The notes under the pieces were generated by a model. The model did no database searches and had not been told where the DNA came from. It saw only the letters and a list, made by a program, of their open reading frames with translations. Positions 11,497 through 20,184 of a stretch of DNA of 61,076 nucleotides are shown here, piece by piece. This stretch comes from Marilutibacter aestuarii (GTDB lineage Bacteria; Pseudomonadota; Gammaproteobacteria; Xanthomonadales; Xanthomonadaceae). Each line of letters starts with the position of its first letter. Within the stretch, counting starts at the first letter, position 1. The stretch is taken from assembly GCF_006546775.1 (NCBI RefSeq), contig NZ_VICE01000067.1, positions 1 through 61,076 of the forward strand, given 5' to 3'. Both the position numbers and the translations under genes were made by a program.

Positions 11497-13255
11497 AACC
11501 GCCCGTCGCGTAGCCCTGCTGGTCCGTCCCGGCGTTGCCGGTGACCGCCTGCGCGAACTGCTGGCCGAGGCCGGCATCGAAAGCGTCCTGCAGGGCGATC
11601 CGACCGAACTGGCGGCCGAAGCGCTTGCCGAGTCCGGCCCGCAGGTCGTGCTGGTCGCGCTCGATCCGGAGACCGAGGATGCGCTGGAGCGGTTCGATGC
11701 CGTGCTCGGCAGTCCCGACGTCGACGTGATCTACGAGGAAGCCGAGCTGGCTGCGGTACGGGAAGGCTGGGAGCAGGCGCGCTGGAAGCGGCACCTCCTG
11801 GCGAAGCTCCAGGGCCACGATCGCGTCCTGCCGCCGCGTCCCGATGGCAGCGCGGACGCCGACCCCGTTGCGCTGCAATTGCTCAGCGTGGGCGACGTCA
11901 GCGACCAGGACCTGCAGGACTTCGACCCCGAGCTCGCGGCTGCCGACGCGGCACCGGCAGCTGCCGTTGAGACCGCGCCCGAAGCGGCGTCCCGTGACGC
12001 GGTCTTCGACGCCGGCGCGACCGGCGGGCTGTCGCTCGAGGACCGCGGCCAGGAAGACCTCACGTTCCAGGACGACACCGGTCCCGCGGAGGACGTGGCA
12101 TTCGAAATCGAGGCGTCCGAAGACGTCGGCGATCGTGGCGCCGTGTTGCCGGAGGCGGATGATTCTGGCTTCGAGATCACCCTGGGCGACGCGGAAGGAC
12201 AGGCTGCGTCCTTTGATTCGACTGGGTTGACGCTCGAGGAAGAGCGCGCCGTGGATCCGACGGCTTCCGAAGCCGGTGGCGAGACCATCGAGCTCGACGT
12301 CGCCGACTTCCAGTTCTCTGCGAGCAGTTTCGACCCGGCACTCGCCGAGGCCGAGGAGGCTGCGGGCAATGGCGACGGCTCGGGTTTCGAGATCACCTTC
12401 ACGCTCGACGACGAGGGTCCGTCGGCGTCGCCGCGCGATGGCGACGATGGCCTGGAAGCACACCTGGAAAGCCTGATCCGTGCGTCGTCGGGAGACACGC
12501 CATCGCCCGCCGCCGAGGACGGCCCGGTTGACGCGACGCCTGTCGCGAGCCCGCAGCCACCGCCGCTCCCGCCCAAGGGCTCGAGCTTCGGCGAACTGAG
12601 CCTGGCCGACGGCGATGGCGACTATGTGGCACCTCAGACGCGGGCGGCCGACGACCGCTTTGGCCGCGACCTGGCCGATCTCGACGAACGCATCGCGTCG
12701 CTGGAACTGGTCGACGACAGCGCTGAGCGCGGCGGCGGCATCCCGGGCGCCGTGCTGGTGATGGCCGGCATCGGTGGCCCCGACGCCGTCCGCCAACTCC
12801 TGGGCGCGCTTCCCAACGACTTCCCGCGACCGGTCCTGGTGCAGCAACGCCTCGACGGGGGGCGCTACGACCGACTCGTGGCGCAGATGCAACGCGCGAC
12901 CACGTTGCCGGTACAGCTGGCCGAGCCCGGCCAGCACGCCGTGGCCGGTTTCGTCTACATGCTGCCTGCCGGCCTGGGCATCCAGCCCGCGGCGGATGGC
13001 ATGCGGTTCGTCGCCGAGGGCGAGATCCTCGCCGCGCTCCCGGCCGCCGACAGTGCGGTGGTGCTGCTCAGCGGCAGCGATCCGGCTGACGTCGACCAGG
13101 CACTCAAGCACCGTGCCGGGGGTGCCCTGGTGGCGGGGCAATCCGCCGAAGGCTGCTACGACGCATCGGCTTCCGACCAGCTGGTGGCGCGGGGCGGTGA
13201 ATCCGGCCAGCCGGCCGAACTCGCACTACGCCTGGCCGAGCGCTGGCTCGCCTGA
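11489..13255 (+). CDS. chpB: ChpB-like protein with degenerate CheB methylesterase domain
   Basis: The protein has 588 residues. Residues 1-110 form a receiver-like region without a clear phospho-acceptor. About 110-400 is a long acidic, low-complexity linker. About 418-588 aligns with the CheB methylesterase fold. In active CheB the nucleophile sits in G-A-S-T-G-G; here that stretch reads MAGIGG, with G427 in place of Ser. The catalytic His of the QHM motif is replaced by Q453 (VQQR). An Asp that could be the third member (D531, SGSDP) remains. Esterase activity is therefore unlikely; a scaffolding or regulatory role is inferred. It overlaps chpA by 8 bases. Confidence 0.8.
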   Translation: MTETARRVALLVRPGVAGDRLRELLAEAGIESVLQGDPTELAAEALAESGPQVVLVALDPETEDALERFDAVLGSPDVDVIYEEAELAAVREGWEQARWKRHLLAKLQGHDRVLPPRPDGSADADPVALQLLSVGDVSDQDLQDFDPELAAADAAPAAAVETAPEAASRDAVFDAGATGGLSLEDRGQEDLTFQDDTGPAEDVAFEIEASEDVGDRGAVLPEADDSGFEITLGDAEGQAASFDSTGLTLEEERAVDPTASEAGGETIELDVADFQFSASSFDPALAEAEEAAGNGDGSGFEITFTLDDEGPSASPRDGDDGLEAHLESLIRASSGDTPSPAAEDGPVDATPVASPQPPPLPPKGSSFGELSLADGDGDYVAPQTRAADDRFGRDLADLDERIASLELVDDSAERGGGIPGAVLVMAGIGGPDAVRQLLGALPNDFPRPVLVQQRLDGGRYDRLVAQMQRATTLPVQLAEPGQHAVAGFVYMLPAGLGIQPAADGMRFVAEGEILAALPAADSAVVLLSGSDPADVDQALKHRAGGALVAGQSAEGCYDASASDQLVARGGESGQPAELALRLAERWLA

Positions 13256-13266
13256 GGAAACCCGTC

Positions 13267-13764
13267 ATGTCCCAGACCTCATCCAACCCGAGCGAAGAAC
13301 GCAGCGTCCGCGATATCCGGGGCGTGCTCATCCAGGTCGCCGGCGCCCGCCTGATCCTGCCCAACGCGACGATCGCCGAAGTGCTCTCGTACGCCGCGCC
13401 GGAACCGTTTGCCAATGCGCCGGACTGGTTGCTGGGGCGGATCCGCTGGCACGGTTGGCAGGTTCCCCTGGTGGCGTTTTCCCAGCTTGCAGGCATCGAC
13501 CAGGACAAGCCCGGCCTGGGCAGCAAGGTCGTCGTGCTCAAGGCGCTGGGCGGCAATCCCCGCGCGCCCTACTTCGCGATCCTGACCCAGGGCTTCCCGC
13601 GCCTCGTGACGGTGGCCGATACCGGTATCGCGCTCGACGAGGAACAGGGCGAGCTGCCCGCGGCCGTACACGCCCGCGTGGTCCACAACGACGACCTCGC
13701 CCTGTTGCCCGATCTCCAGTCGCTGGAGGCCCGGATCGTGGACGCGATCGCCGAAGCGGCTTGA
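13267..13764 (+). CDS. chpC: CheW-like protein ChpC
   Basis: This second CheW-domain adaptor of the operon has 165 residues. The CheW pattern is seen in IRGVLIQVAGARLILPN near the N-terminus and WLLGRIRWHGWQVPLV near residues 58-73. In P. aeruginosa, ChpC links additional receptors to the Pil-Chp kinase; the same is inferred here. It begins 11 bases after chpB. Its TGA is embedded in the TTGA that starts the next gene. Confidence 0.8.
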   Translation: MSQTSSNPSEERSVRDIRGVLIQVAGARLILPNATIAEVLSYAAPEPFANAPDWLLGRIRWHGWQVPLVAFSQLAGIDQDKPGLGSKVVVLKALGGNPRAPYFAILTQGFPRLVTVADTGIALDEEQGELPAAVHARVVHNDDLALLPDLQSLEARIVDAIAEAA

Positions 13765-14858
13765 ACGCCGGCGGTTCGTCCGACGGTGCGTCCCCGGGCG
13801 TCCGGCTCGCATCGGTCGACGCCCTGCGTGGCGTCACCGTGGCCGCCATGCTGCTGGTCAACAACCCCGGCGATTGGGGCAACGTGTATGCGCCCCTGCT
13901 GCACGCCGACTGGCATGGCTTCACCCCCACCGACCTGATCTTCCCGCTGTTCCTGTTCGTCGTTGGCGTCTCGATCAGCCTTGCCCTGGGCCGGCAGATC
14001 GAGCACGGACGGCGCGCGTCGGAGCTCGTGCGGTCCGTCGTGGCGCGTGCCGCCCGCATCATCGGCCTCGGCCTGCTGCTGCACCTGTGCGCCTACTGGG
14101 CCTTCGATCTGGCGCACTACCGGGTCATGGGCGTGTTGCAGCGCATCGGCCTGTGCTACCTGCTCGCGGCACTGGCAATGCTGTACCTCTCCGCGCGCCT
14201 GCAGTGGGCCGTGCTCGGCGCACTGCTCCTGGGCTACTGGGCGCTGCTTGCCGCCGGCGGCACGCTGGCCCCCTGGACCAATGCCGCCAGCCGTTTCGAC
14301 ACCTGGATACTGGGCGTGCACGGCTACCAGTACGACGCGGCCACGGGCCTGGGCCACGATCCCGAGGGCCTGGCCAGCACGCTGGGTGCGTTGGCGACGA
14401 CCGTGCTGGGCCTGCGCGCCGGCGACGCCCTGCGCCACGGCCGGCGACGGGCACTGCTGCTGGGCGCCGTGGCCGCGATGCTGCTGGCGCTGGCCTGGCA
14501 GCTCGTGCTGCCGATCAACAAGAACCTGTGGACGCCTTCCTACGTGCTGTGGAGCGGTGGCCTGGCGTGCGCCCTGTTGCTGCTTGCACACGAAGCGATC
14601 GATCGCCGCGGCTGGCCGGCCTGGGGGCGGGCCTTCGGCGTCAATGCGATCGCGGCGTACGCCGGCTCGGCCTTCATGCTTTACGCGCTGGTGGCACTCG
14701 GCTGGCTCGAGCCCCTGTACCGGAAGGGATTCGCGCACTGGCTCGCACCGGGCTTCGGGCCTTACGTGCCGTCCTTGGCCTACGCGCTGGCCTTCGTCGC
14801 CCTCTGGTGGGGCGTGATGAGGGTACTGGACGCGCGAGGCATCCACTTCAAGGTCTGA
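13761..14858 (+). CDS. Membrane acyltransferase-like protein (HGSNAT/NagX type, DUF5009-like)
   Basis: A 365-residue polytopic membrane protein with roughly ten hydrophobic segments. The N-terminus carries R-x-x-S-x-D-x-L-R-G followed by GFTPTDLIFPLFLFVVG. That is the signature of the heparan-alpha-glucosaminide N-acetyltransferase-like family (bacterial NagX-like proteins), which act on cell-envelope sugars. The only sensible start is TTG 13761, overlapping the chpC stop (TTGA). The gene is thus translationally coupled to the chemosensory operon. Substrate and any link to pili are unknown. Confidence 0.75.
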   Translation: MNAGGSSDGASPGVRLASVDALRGVTVAAMLLVNNPGDWGNVYAPLLHADWHGFTPTDLIFPLFLFVVGVSISLALGRQIEHGRRASELVRSVVARAARIIGLGLLLHLCAYWAFDLAHYRVMGVLQRIGLCYLLAALAMLYLSARLQWAVLGALLLGYWALLAAGGTLAPWTNAASRFDTWILGVHGYQYDAATGLGHDPEGLASTLGALATTVLGLRAGDALRHGRRRALLLGAVAAMLLALAWQLVLPINKNLWTPSYVLWSGGLACALLLLAHEAIDRRGWPAWGRAFGVNAIAAYAGSAFMLYALVALGWLEPLYRKGFAHWLAPGFGPYVPSLAYALAFVALWWGVMRVLDARGIHFKV

Positions 14859-14887
14859 GACGGCCCGGGCGTCCCGGCGCAAGGGGC

Positions 14888-15625
14888 TCAGGCGAGGTCG
14901 CCGAAGCGCGCCTGGAGTGCGGACAGCACCGCCAGGCCCGCGGTTTCGGTGCGCAGCACGCGCGGGCCCAGTCGCATCCCGGTGAAGCCCGCTTCGCGCA
15001 GCTGTTCCAGGTCCTGGGGCGACCAGCCGCCCTCCGGCCCGATCGCGACGACCACGGGCTGAGCGGGCTCGAACTGCAACTGGCCCAGCGAGAGCGCGGC
15101 GTCGGGGTCGAGCGTCAGGCGCAGCGGCGTCGCGGGAAGGGCCGCCAGGGCCGCCGGCAGCGGCAAGGGCGCCTCGACCGCGGGCACCCACGCCCGCCCG
15201 CTCTGTTCGCAGGCCGAGACGACGACGCTGCGCCAGTGCGCCAGGCGCTTGTCCGCCCGAGCGCCTTCCAGCCGGACTTCGCTGCGTTGCGACCAGGCCG
15301 GCTGCACGGCGTCAACGCCCAGTTCAGTGGCCTTCTGCAGGACCAGGTCCATCTTCTCGCCGCGAGCGACGCTCTGCAGCAACACCACCCGCAGCGGCGA
15401 TTCCTTGTCGACGGCTACGCATCCACCGATCTCCACCCGGACGTGGCGCTTGCCGACCTCGGCCAGGCGTGCGTGGTAGTCGTGGCCGTCGCCATTGAAC
15501 ACGATGCAGGCATCGCCCACGCCCAGGCGCAGCACGCGGGCGAGGTGTCCGGCGGGACCTTCGGGCAGGTCGAGGGACTGGCCGGCGACCAGGGGCACCT
15601 CCACGTGGACGCGGGTGAGCCTCAT
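14888..15625 (-). CDS. rsmE: 16S rRNA m3U1498 methyltransferase RsmE
   Basis: A SPOUT-fold methyltransferase that methylates U1498 of 16S rRNA. The 245-residue length matches the family (about 243). The N-terminal MRLTRVHV leads into a small PUA-like domain. The C-terminal knot carries GPEGGW and RLGPRVLRTETAG, which form the S-adenosylmethionine site. The ATG at 15625 overlaps the bioA stop by four bases, so the two are co-transcribed leftward. It converges with the acyltransferase-like gene across 29 bases. Confidence 0.93.
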   Translation of the reverse strand: MRLTRVHVEVPLVAGQSLDLPEGPAGHLARVLRLGVGDACIVFNGDGHDYHARLAEVGKRHVRVEIGGCVAVDKESPLRVVLLQSVARGEKMDLVLQKATELGVDAVQPAWSQRSEVRLEGARADKRLAHWRSVVVSACEQSGRAWVPAVEAPLPLPAALAALPATPLRLTLDPDAALSLGQLQFEPAQPVVVAIGPEGGWSPQDLEQLREAGFTGMRLGPRVLRTETAGLAVLSALQARFGDLA

Positions 15626-17043
15626 GCGGTTGCCTCGCGGGTGGCGATGTCGATGACCTCCGCGGTCGTGCGCGCCAACAGGTCCAGGGCGTCGTCGTCC
15701 AGGCAATACGGCGGCATCCAGTACAGCACGTCGCCCAGCGGCCTCAGCAGCACGCCGCGCTCGAGCGCCGCCCGGTACGCGCGCAGCCCCACGCGCGATG
15801 CCGGGTCGAAGGGCGTGTGCCGGTCGCCGTCGCGAGTGAGTTCGAAAGCCACGACCATGCCCGCCTGGCGCAGGTCGGCGACGTGGCGGTGTTCGCCGAT
15901 CGGCGCCGACAACCGCGCCATTGCCCCGGCGGTCTGGCGGTTGCGCTCGATCACCCGGTCCTGCTCGAAGATGCCCAGGGTCGCCAGCGCCGCGGCACAG
16001 GCGAGGGGGTTGCCGGTGTAGCTGTGGGAATGCAGGAAGGCCTTCTCGCGCGAGTCGTCGAGGAAGCCCTCGTACACCGCCTCGGTGGTGAGGACGGCCG
16101 CCAGCGGCAACGAGCCACCGGTCAGGCCCTTGGACAGGCAGAGGAAGTCGGGGGCCACGCCCGACTGCTCGCTGGCGAACAGCGTGCCCGTGCGGCCGAA
16201 GCCCACCGCGATCTCGTCGGCGATCAGGAACACGCCATGGGCGTCGCACAGTTCGCGTGCCAGTCGCAGGTAGAGCGGATCATGCATGCGCATGCCGCCG
16301 GCGCACTGCAGGCGGGGTTCCAGGATCAAGGCGCAGACCTCGCCCGCGTGCCTTTCGAGCAGCTCGCCCAGGGCGGCGGCGGACCGCCGGGCGCGTGCCT
16401 GCGCCGACTCGCCCGGTTCGCACAGGTAGGCATCCGGGGAGGGCGCGAAGATCGCCTCCGTCAGCAGGGGCGCATAGACCCGCCGATACAGCGGGATGTC
16501 GCCGACCGCGAGCGCGCCGAGGGTTTCGCCGTGGTAGCCGCCTTCCAGCGCGATGAACTTGTCGCGGCCCTCGATGCCGCGGTTGCGGAACCAGTGGAAG
16601 GCCATCTTCAGGGCGACTTCCACGCCGGCAGAGCCATTGTCGGCGTAGAACACCTTGCTGAAGGGCGCGCGCCCGGCCTCGCGCGGGGCAATCGCGAGCA
16701 GGCGCTCGGCCAGTTCGACCGCGGGCGCATGCGAGCAGCCGGCCAGGATCACGTGCTGGAGCTCGCTGGCCTGCTGGGCGATCGCCGCCGCGATGCGCGG
16801 CTCGGCATGGCCGAACAGGTTGACCCACCAGCTGCTGACGGCGTCCAGGTAGCGTTTGCCGTCGCGACCGACAAGCCAGGGACCTTCGCCGCGCTCGATC
16901 GGCAGCAGCGGCAAGGTGTGGGGATGCTCGCGCATCTGCGTGCAGGGATGCCAGAGCACGGCGAGGTCGCGCTCGCGCCAGCGGTCGGCGCTCGAGGCCG
17001 CGGCCTCTGCTAGCATCAGCGGATCGTGAATCGACTTGTCCAT
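15622..17043 (-). CDS. bioA: Adenosylmethionine-8-amino-7-oxononanoate aminotransferase
   Basis: This PLP-dependent class III aminotransferase makes 7,8-diaminopelargonate in biotin synthesis. WHPCTQM, AVSSWWVNLFGHAEPRI and GGYHGETLGALAVGD are BioA hallmarks, and the PLP lysine is in LCLSKGLTGG. The 473-residue form starts at 17043, where GGAGG abuts the ATG with almost no spacing. An in-frame ATG at 17016 (residue 10) is an alternative. No other bio gene is adjacent; rsmE follows with a stop-start overlap. Confidence 0.93.
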   Translation of the reverse strand: MDKSIHDPLMLAEAAASSADRWRERDLAVLWHPCTQMREHPHTLPLLPIERGEGPWLVGRDGKRYLDAVSSWWVNLFGHAEPRIAAAIAQQASELQHVILAGCSHAPAVELAERLLAIAPREAGRAPFSKVFYADNGSAGVEVALKMAFHWFRNRGIEGRDKFIALEGGYHGETLGALAVGDIPLYRRVYAPLLTEAIFAPSPDAYLCEPGESAQARARRSAAALGELLERHAGEVCALILEPRLQCAGGMRMHDPLYLRLARELCDAHGVFLIADEIAVGFGRTGTLFASEQSGVAPDFLCLSKGLTGGSLPLAAVLTTEAVYEGFLDDSREKAFLHSHSYTGNPLACAAALATLGIFEQDRVIERNRQTAGAMARLSAPIGEHRHVADLRQAGMVVAFELTRDGDRHTPFDPASRVGLRAYRAALERGVLLRPLGDVLYWMPPYCLDDDALDLLARTTAEVIDIATREATA

Positions 17044-17111
17044 CCTCCTATTATCGTGCCTGCGGCGATTTTTCTCTTCCCCGCGCGCCCGGCGCGGCCG
17101 GGAGCGCGGCG

Positions 17112-17663
17112 ATGAGCCCGCGGCTGCCGACCATCCACGGCATCACCGAGCACGAGGCCGGCCCCTATCGCCTGGAGCGGCTCGACCTCGAGTTCTCCAA
17201 CGGCGAGCGCCGGCGCTACGAGCGCCTGCACAACCGCGGCCATGGCGCGGTGGCGGTCGTCCCGCTCATCGACGAAGACACGGTGCTGCTGGTGCGTGAA
17301 TACGCCGCGGGGATGCATCGTTACGAGCTCGGCCTGGTCAAGGGGCGGATCGATGCGGGCGAATCCGCGCTGGAAGCCGCCGACCGCGAACTGAAGGAAG
17401 AGGCCGGCTACGGCGCGCGAGACCTGAAGGTCCTGCGCGCCTTGACCCTGGCCCCGACCTACATGAGCCACGAGACCCAACTTGTGATCGCGCGCGACCT
17501 GTATCCCGAACGCCTGCCTGGCGACGAACCCGAAGCACTCGAGGTCGTGCCATGGAAGCTGGACGCGCTGGACCAGCTGATCCTGCGCGAGGATTTCTCC
17601 GAAGGCCGCTCCATCGCGGCGTTGTTCATTGCCCGCGAATGGCTCAGGACCCAGCCCCGATGA
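17112..17663 (+). CDS. nudE: ADP-compounds hydrolase NudE
   Basis: This Nudix hydrolase acts on ADP-ribose, NADH or Ap3A-type substrates (183 residues). Residues 78-100 give a complete Nudix box of the form G-x5-E-x7-R-E-x2-E-E-x-G-Y. The N-terminal layout matches gamma-proteobacterial NudE. It is divergent from bioA across a 68-base gap. Its stop overlaps the cysQ ATG (ATGA), and nudE-cysQ neighbours are common in gamma-proteobacteria. Confidence 0.9.
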   Translation: MSPRLPTIHGITEHEAGPYRLERLDLEFSNGERRRYERLHNRGHGAVAVVPLIDEDTVLLVREYAAGMHRYELGLVKGRIDAGESALEAADRELKEEAGYGARDLKVLRALTLAPTYMSHETQLVIARDLYPERLPGDEPEALEVVPWKLDALDQLILREDFSEGRSIAALFIAREWLRTQPR

Positions 17664-18472
17664 CCCCGAACGCCCCCCTCGCCCCGGCACTGCGCGAGTC
17701 GATCGTCGAACTGGCGTACCGCGCCGGCAACGCGATCCTGGAGGTCTACGAAAGCGACTTCGCCGTCCAGCACAAGGACGACCGCTCGCCGCTGACCGCC
17801 GCCGACCTCGCTTCGCACCGCTGCATCGTCGAGGGGCTGGCGCGATTGACGCCGGACATCCCGGTGCTGTCGGAGGAGTCGGCCGACGAGATCGACACGG
17901 CCACGCGCCGTGGTTGGACGCGCCTGTGGATCGTCGATCCGCTCGACGGCACGCGCGAGTTCATCAAGCGCAACGGTGAGTTCACCGTCAACATCGCCCT
18001 CGTCGAGGACGGCGAGCCGGTCTTCGGCGTCGTGCAGGCCCCGGTCACCGGCGTGTCCTGGTTCGGCGGTCGCGGGCAGGGCGCGACCCGGCGCGGCGGC
18101 GGCAGCGATCGCGCGCTGGAGGTCCGCCGGCCCGCGGATGCCCCCCTGCGGGTGGCGGCCAGCCGCTCCCATCGCGACACGCGTACCGAAGGCTTCATCG
18201 GCCGCATGGGCGAGGTCGAGCCGGTCGGGCTGGGCTCCTCGCTCAAGTTCTGCCGCATCGCCGAGGGCGGCATCGACGTCTATCCGCGCTTCGGTCCGAC
18301 CAGCGAGTGGGACACCGCGGCCGCGCAATGCGTGCTGGAGGGCGCCGGTGGCGCCGTGCTCGACCTGCAGGGTCGCCCGTTCCGCTACAACCAGCGCGAC
18401 ACCATCCTCAACGGCGAGTTCGTCGCCCTGGGCGACCTGTCGCTGCCCTGGCGCGACTGGCTGGGGGCCTGA
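17660..18472 (+). CDS. cysQ: 3'(2'),5'-bisphosphate nucleotidase CysQ
   Basis: This Mg-dependent phosphatase converts PAP (3'-phosphoadenosine 5'-phosphate) to AMP, relieving inhibition during sulfate assimilation. It has 270 residues. Inositol-phosphatase-family motifs are present: SEES at about 71-74, WIVDPLDGT at 90-98 and a late SEWDTAA. The start at 17660 is set by the ATGA overlap with nudE; an upstream in-frame ATG at 17639 is possible but less likely. mazG begins 2 bases after the stop. Confidence 0.92.
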   Translation: MTPNAPLAPALRESIVELAYRAGNAILEVYESDFAVQHKDDRSPLTAADLASHRCIVEGLARLTPDIPVLSEESADEIDTATRRGWTRLWIVDPLDGTREFIKRNGEFTVNIALVEDGEPVFGVVQAPVTGVSWFGGRGQGATRRGGGSDRALEVRRPADAPLRVAASRSHRDTRTEGFIGRMGEVEPVGLGSSLKFCRIAEGGIDVYPRFGPTSEWDTAAAQCVLEGAGGAVLDLQGRPFRYNQRDTILNGEFVALGDLSLPWRDWLGA

Positions 18473-18474
18473 GC

Positions 18475-19326
18475 ATGGCCGGCGCACCGTGCCAGACGGA
18501 GGCGACCGAAGGGATGGCGCCCGGCGACGTCAGGCGCCTGCTGGCGATCATGCGGGCCCTGCGCGATCCGGTCGGAGGCTGTCCCTGGGATGTCGAGCAG
18601 GATTTCGCCTCGATCGCTCCGTACACCGTCGAGGAAGCCTATGAAGTCGCCGACGCGATCGATCGCGGCGACATGGGCGACCTCAAGGACGAGCTCGGTG
18701 ACCTGTTGCTGCAGGTGGTCTTCCATGCGCGTATGGCGGAGGAGCAGGGCGCCTTCGACTTTGCCGACGTGGTGGCCGCGATCAGCGACAAGATGGTGCG
18801 CCGGCACCCGCACGTGTTCGGCGACGAGGAGGTCGGCGACGCCGCCGGGCAGACCGTGGCCTGGGAAGCGCTCAAGCAGCGCGAGCGCGACGCGCGCGGC
18901 GAGGCCGACGCGTCGGCGCTGGCGGGCATCGCCCGCGGACTGCCCGAGTGGCAGCGCGCGGTGAAGCTGCAGAAGCGCGCGGCCCGCGTCGGCTTCGACT
19001 GGCCGGACATCACGCCGGTGCTGGCCAAGCTGGGCGAGGAGATCGAGGAGGTCCGCGCCGAGTTCGAGTGCCTGCGCGCCAACCCCTCCGACCCCGACGC
19101 CCAGGCGCGGCTGGAGGAGGAGATCGGCGACATGCTGTTCGTCTGCGCCAACGTCGCCCGGCATGGCGCGGTGGACGTGGGGACGGCCTTGCGCCGCGCC
19201 AACCTCAAGTTCGAGCGGCGCTTCCGTGCCATGGAGGCCCTGGCGGCCGCCGACGGCCTCCGACTTGAGAACTTGCCGCTGGACGCGCAGGATGCGTACT
19301 GGGCACGGGTCAAGGCGCTGGAATGA
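18475..19326 (+). CDS. mazG: Nucleoside triphosphate pyrophosphohydrolase MazG
   Basis: A house-cleaning enzyme that hydrolyses NTPs and dNTPs to the monophosphate and pyrophosphate (283 residues). The tandem MazG fold is visible. The first domain has PWDVEQ, then VEEAYEVADAI and DELGDLLLQVVFHA. The second has GEEIEEVRAEF and EEIGDMLFVCAN, supplying the paired E-x-x-E and E-x-x-D metal sites. It follows cysQ by 2 bases and probably belongs to the nudE-cysQ transcript. Confidence 0.93.
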   Translation: MAGAPCQTEATEGMAPGDVRRLLAIMRALRDPVGGCPWDVEQDFASIAPYTVEEAYEVADAIDRGDMGDLKDELGDLLLQVVFHARMAEEQGAFDFADVVAAISDKMVRRHPHVFGDEEVGDAAGQTVAWEALKQRERDARGEADASALAGIARGLPEWQRAVKLQKRAARVGFDWPDITPVLAKLGEEIEEVRAEFECLRANPSDPDAQARLEEEIGDMLFVCANVARHGAVDVGTALRRANLKFERRFRAMEALAAADGLRLENLPLDAQDAYWARVKALE

Positions 19327-19361
19327 AGGCCGCGGTGCGCGCAGGGCGCTAGGAGGAACGT

Positions 19362-19712
19362 ATGGGCTGGTGGTCCAGGTGGTTCGGCAAGCGCGGTATC
19401 GCGGAAAACGGCGAACACGCCGTCATCGTCTCGTTCGACTACGGATCCCCCGACACCGCGGCCCTGGCCGAACTGGGCGAACAGCTGCGCGCGGCACTGG
19501 GCGACAGTGGCGACGGCGAATACGACGGGCACGAGATCGCCGAGAACGGCAGCGACGGAACTTTCTTCATGTACGGCCCCGATGCCGACCGCATCCTGGC
19601 CCGTGTCAGGCCGCTGCTGGAAGGCCATGGGCAGCTCAGGCACCTCACCGCGCGGCTGCGCTATGGCGAGGCGGGGCGCAACGCACCCGAAACCGTGCTC
19701 GAGATCGGCTGA
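19362..19712 (+). CDS. Small uncharacterised protein
   Basis: A 116-residue acidic soluble protein behind AGGAGG at about 19351-19356, a good ribosome-binding site. The N-terminus is MGWWSRWFGKR, short and basic/aromatic. The rest looks like a compact alpha/beta fold with a conserved-looking DGTFFMYGPDAD segment and no signal peptide. I do not recognise the family. Spacing suggests it is read with the following gene at 19723, and perhaps with mazG 35 bases upstream. Confidence 0.75.
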   Translation: MGWWSRWFGKRGIAENGEHAVIVSFDYGSPDTAALAELGEQLRAALGDSGDGEYDGHEIAENGSDGTFFMYGPDADRILARVRPLLEGHGQLRHLTARLRYGEAGRNAPETVLEIG

Positions 19713-19722
19713 GGGCGGCGAC

Positions 19723-20022
19723 ATGCGCTATTCCAGCTTCCGCGAGTTCTATCCCTTCTACCTGGGCGAACACGCCAACCGCACCAGTCGCCGCCTGCAT
19801 TTCATCGGCAGTTGCGGGGTGCTGGTGCTGCTGGCGATGGCCATCGTGCGCGGCAATGCGTGGTGGCTGCTGGGTGCGCTCGCGTGCGGCTATGGCTTTG
19901 CATGGGTCGGGCACTTCTTCTTCGAGAAGAACCGTCCGGCCACGTTCCGGCACCCCTTTTATTCGTTTGCCGGCGACTGGGTGATGTTCCTCGACATCCT
20001 GCGCGGAAGGATCAAATTTTGA
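19723..20022 (+). CDS. Mpo1-like (DUF962) membrane protein
   Basis: A 99-residue protein with two or three hydrophobic segments. FYLGEHANRTSRRLHFIG near the N-terminus and GHFFFEKNRPATF followed by HPFYSFAGDW near the C-terminus are the family's His-bearing motifs. The yeast member Mpo1 is an Fe(II)-dependent dioxygenase that acts on 2-hydroxy fatty acids; bacterial short forms are poorly characterised. It begins 10 bases after the preceding gene. A 162-base gap with no recognised element follows. Confidence 0.85.
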   Translation: MRYSSFREFYPFYLGEHANRTSRRLHFIGSCGVLVLLAMAIVRGNAWWLLGALACGYGFAWVGHFFFEKNRPATFRHPFYSFAGDWVMFLDILRGRIKF

Positions 20023-20184
20023 GATTTCCATCACGTTTTTGAGTGACGTGCGCTCGCTCGACGCGGCCTGCAACGGCATGTTCATCTGCCAGCAGGAAAA
20101 GCCCCCCTGTTCTGGCTTCGCTTTCACGGGATATCCACCGCCTCTCCCGCAGCCTTCACGAAACTGAAGCGAGGGGTTTCCCAT

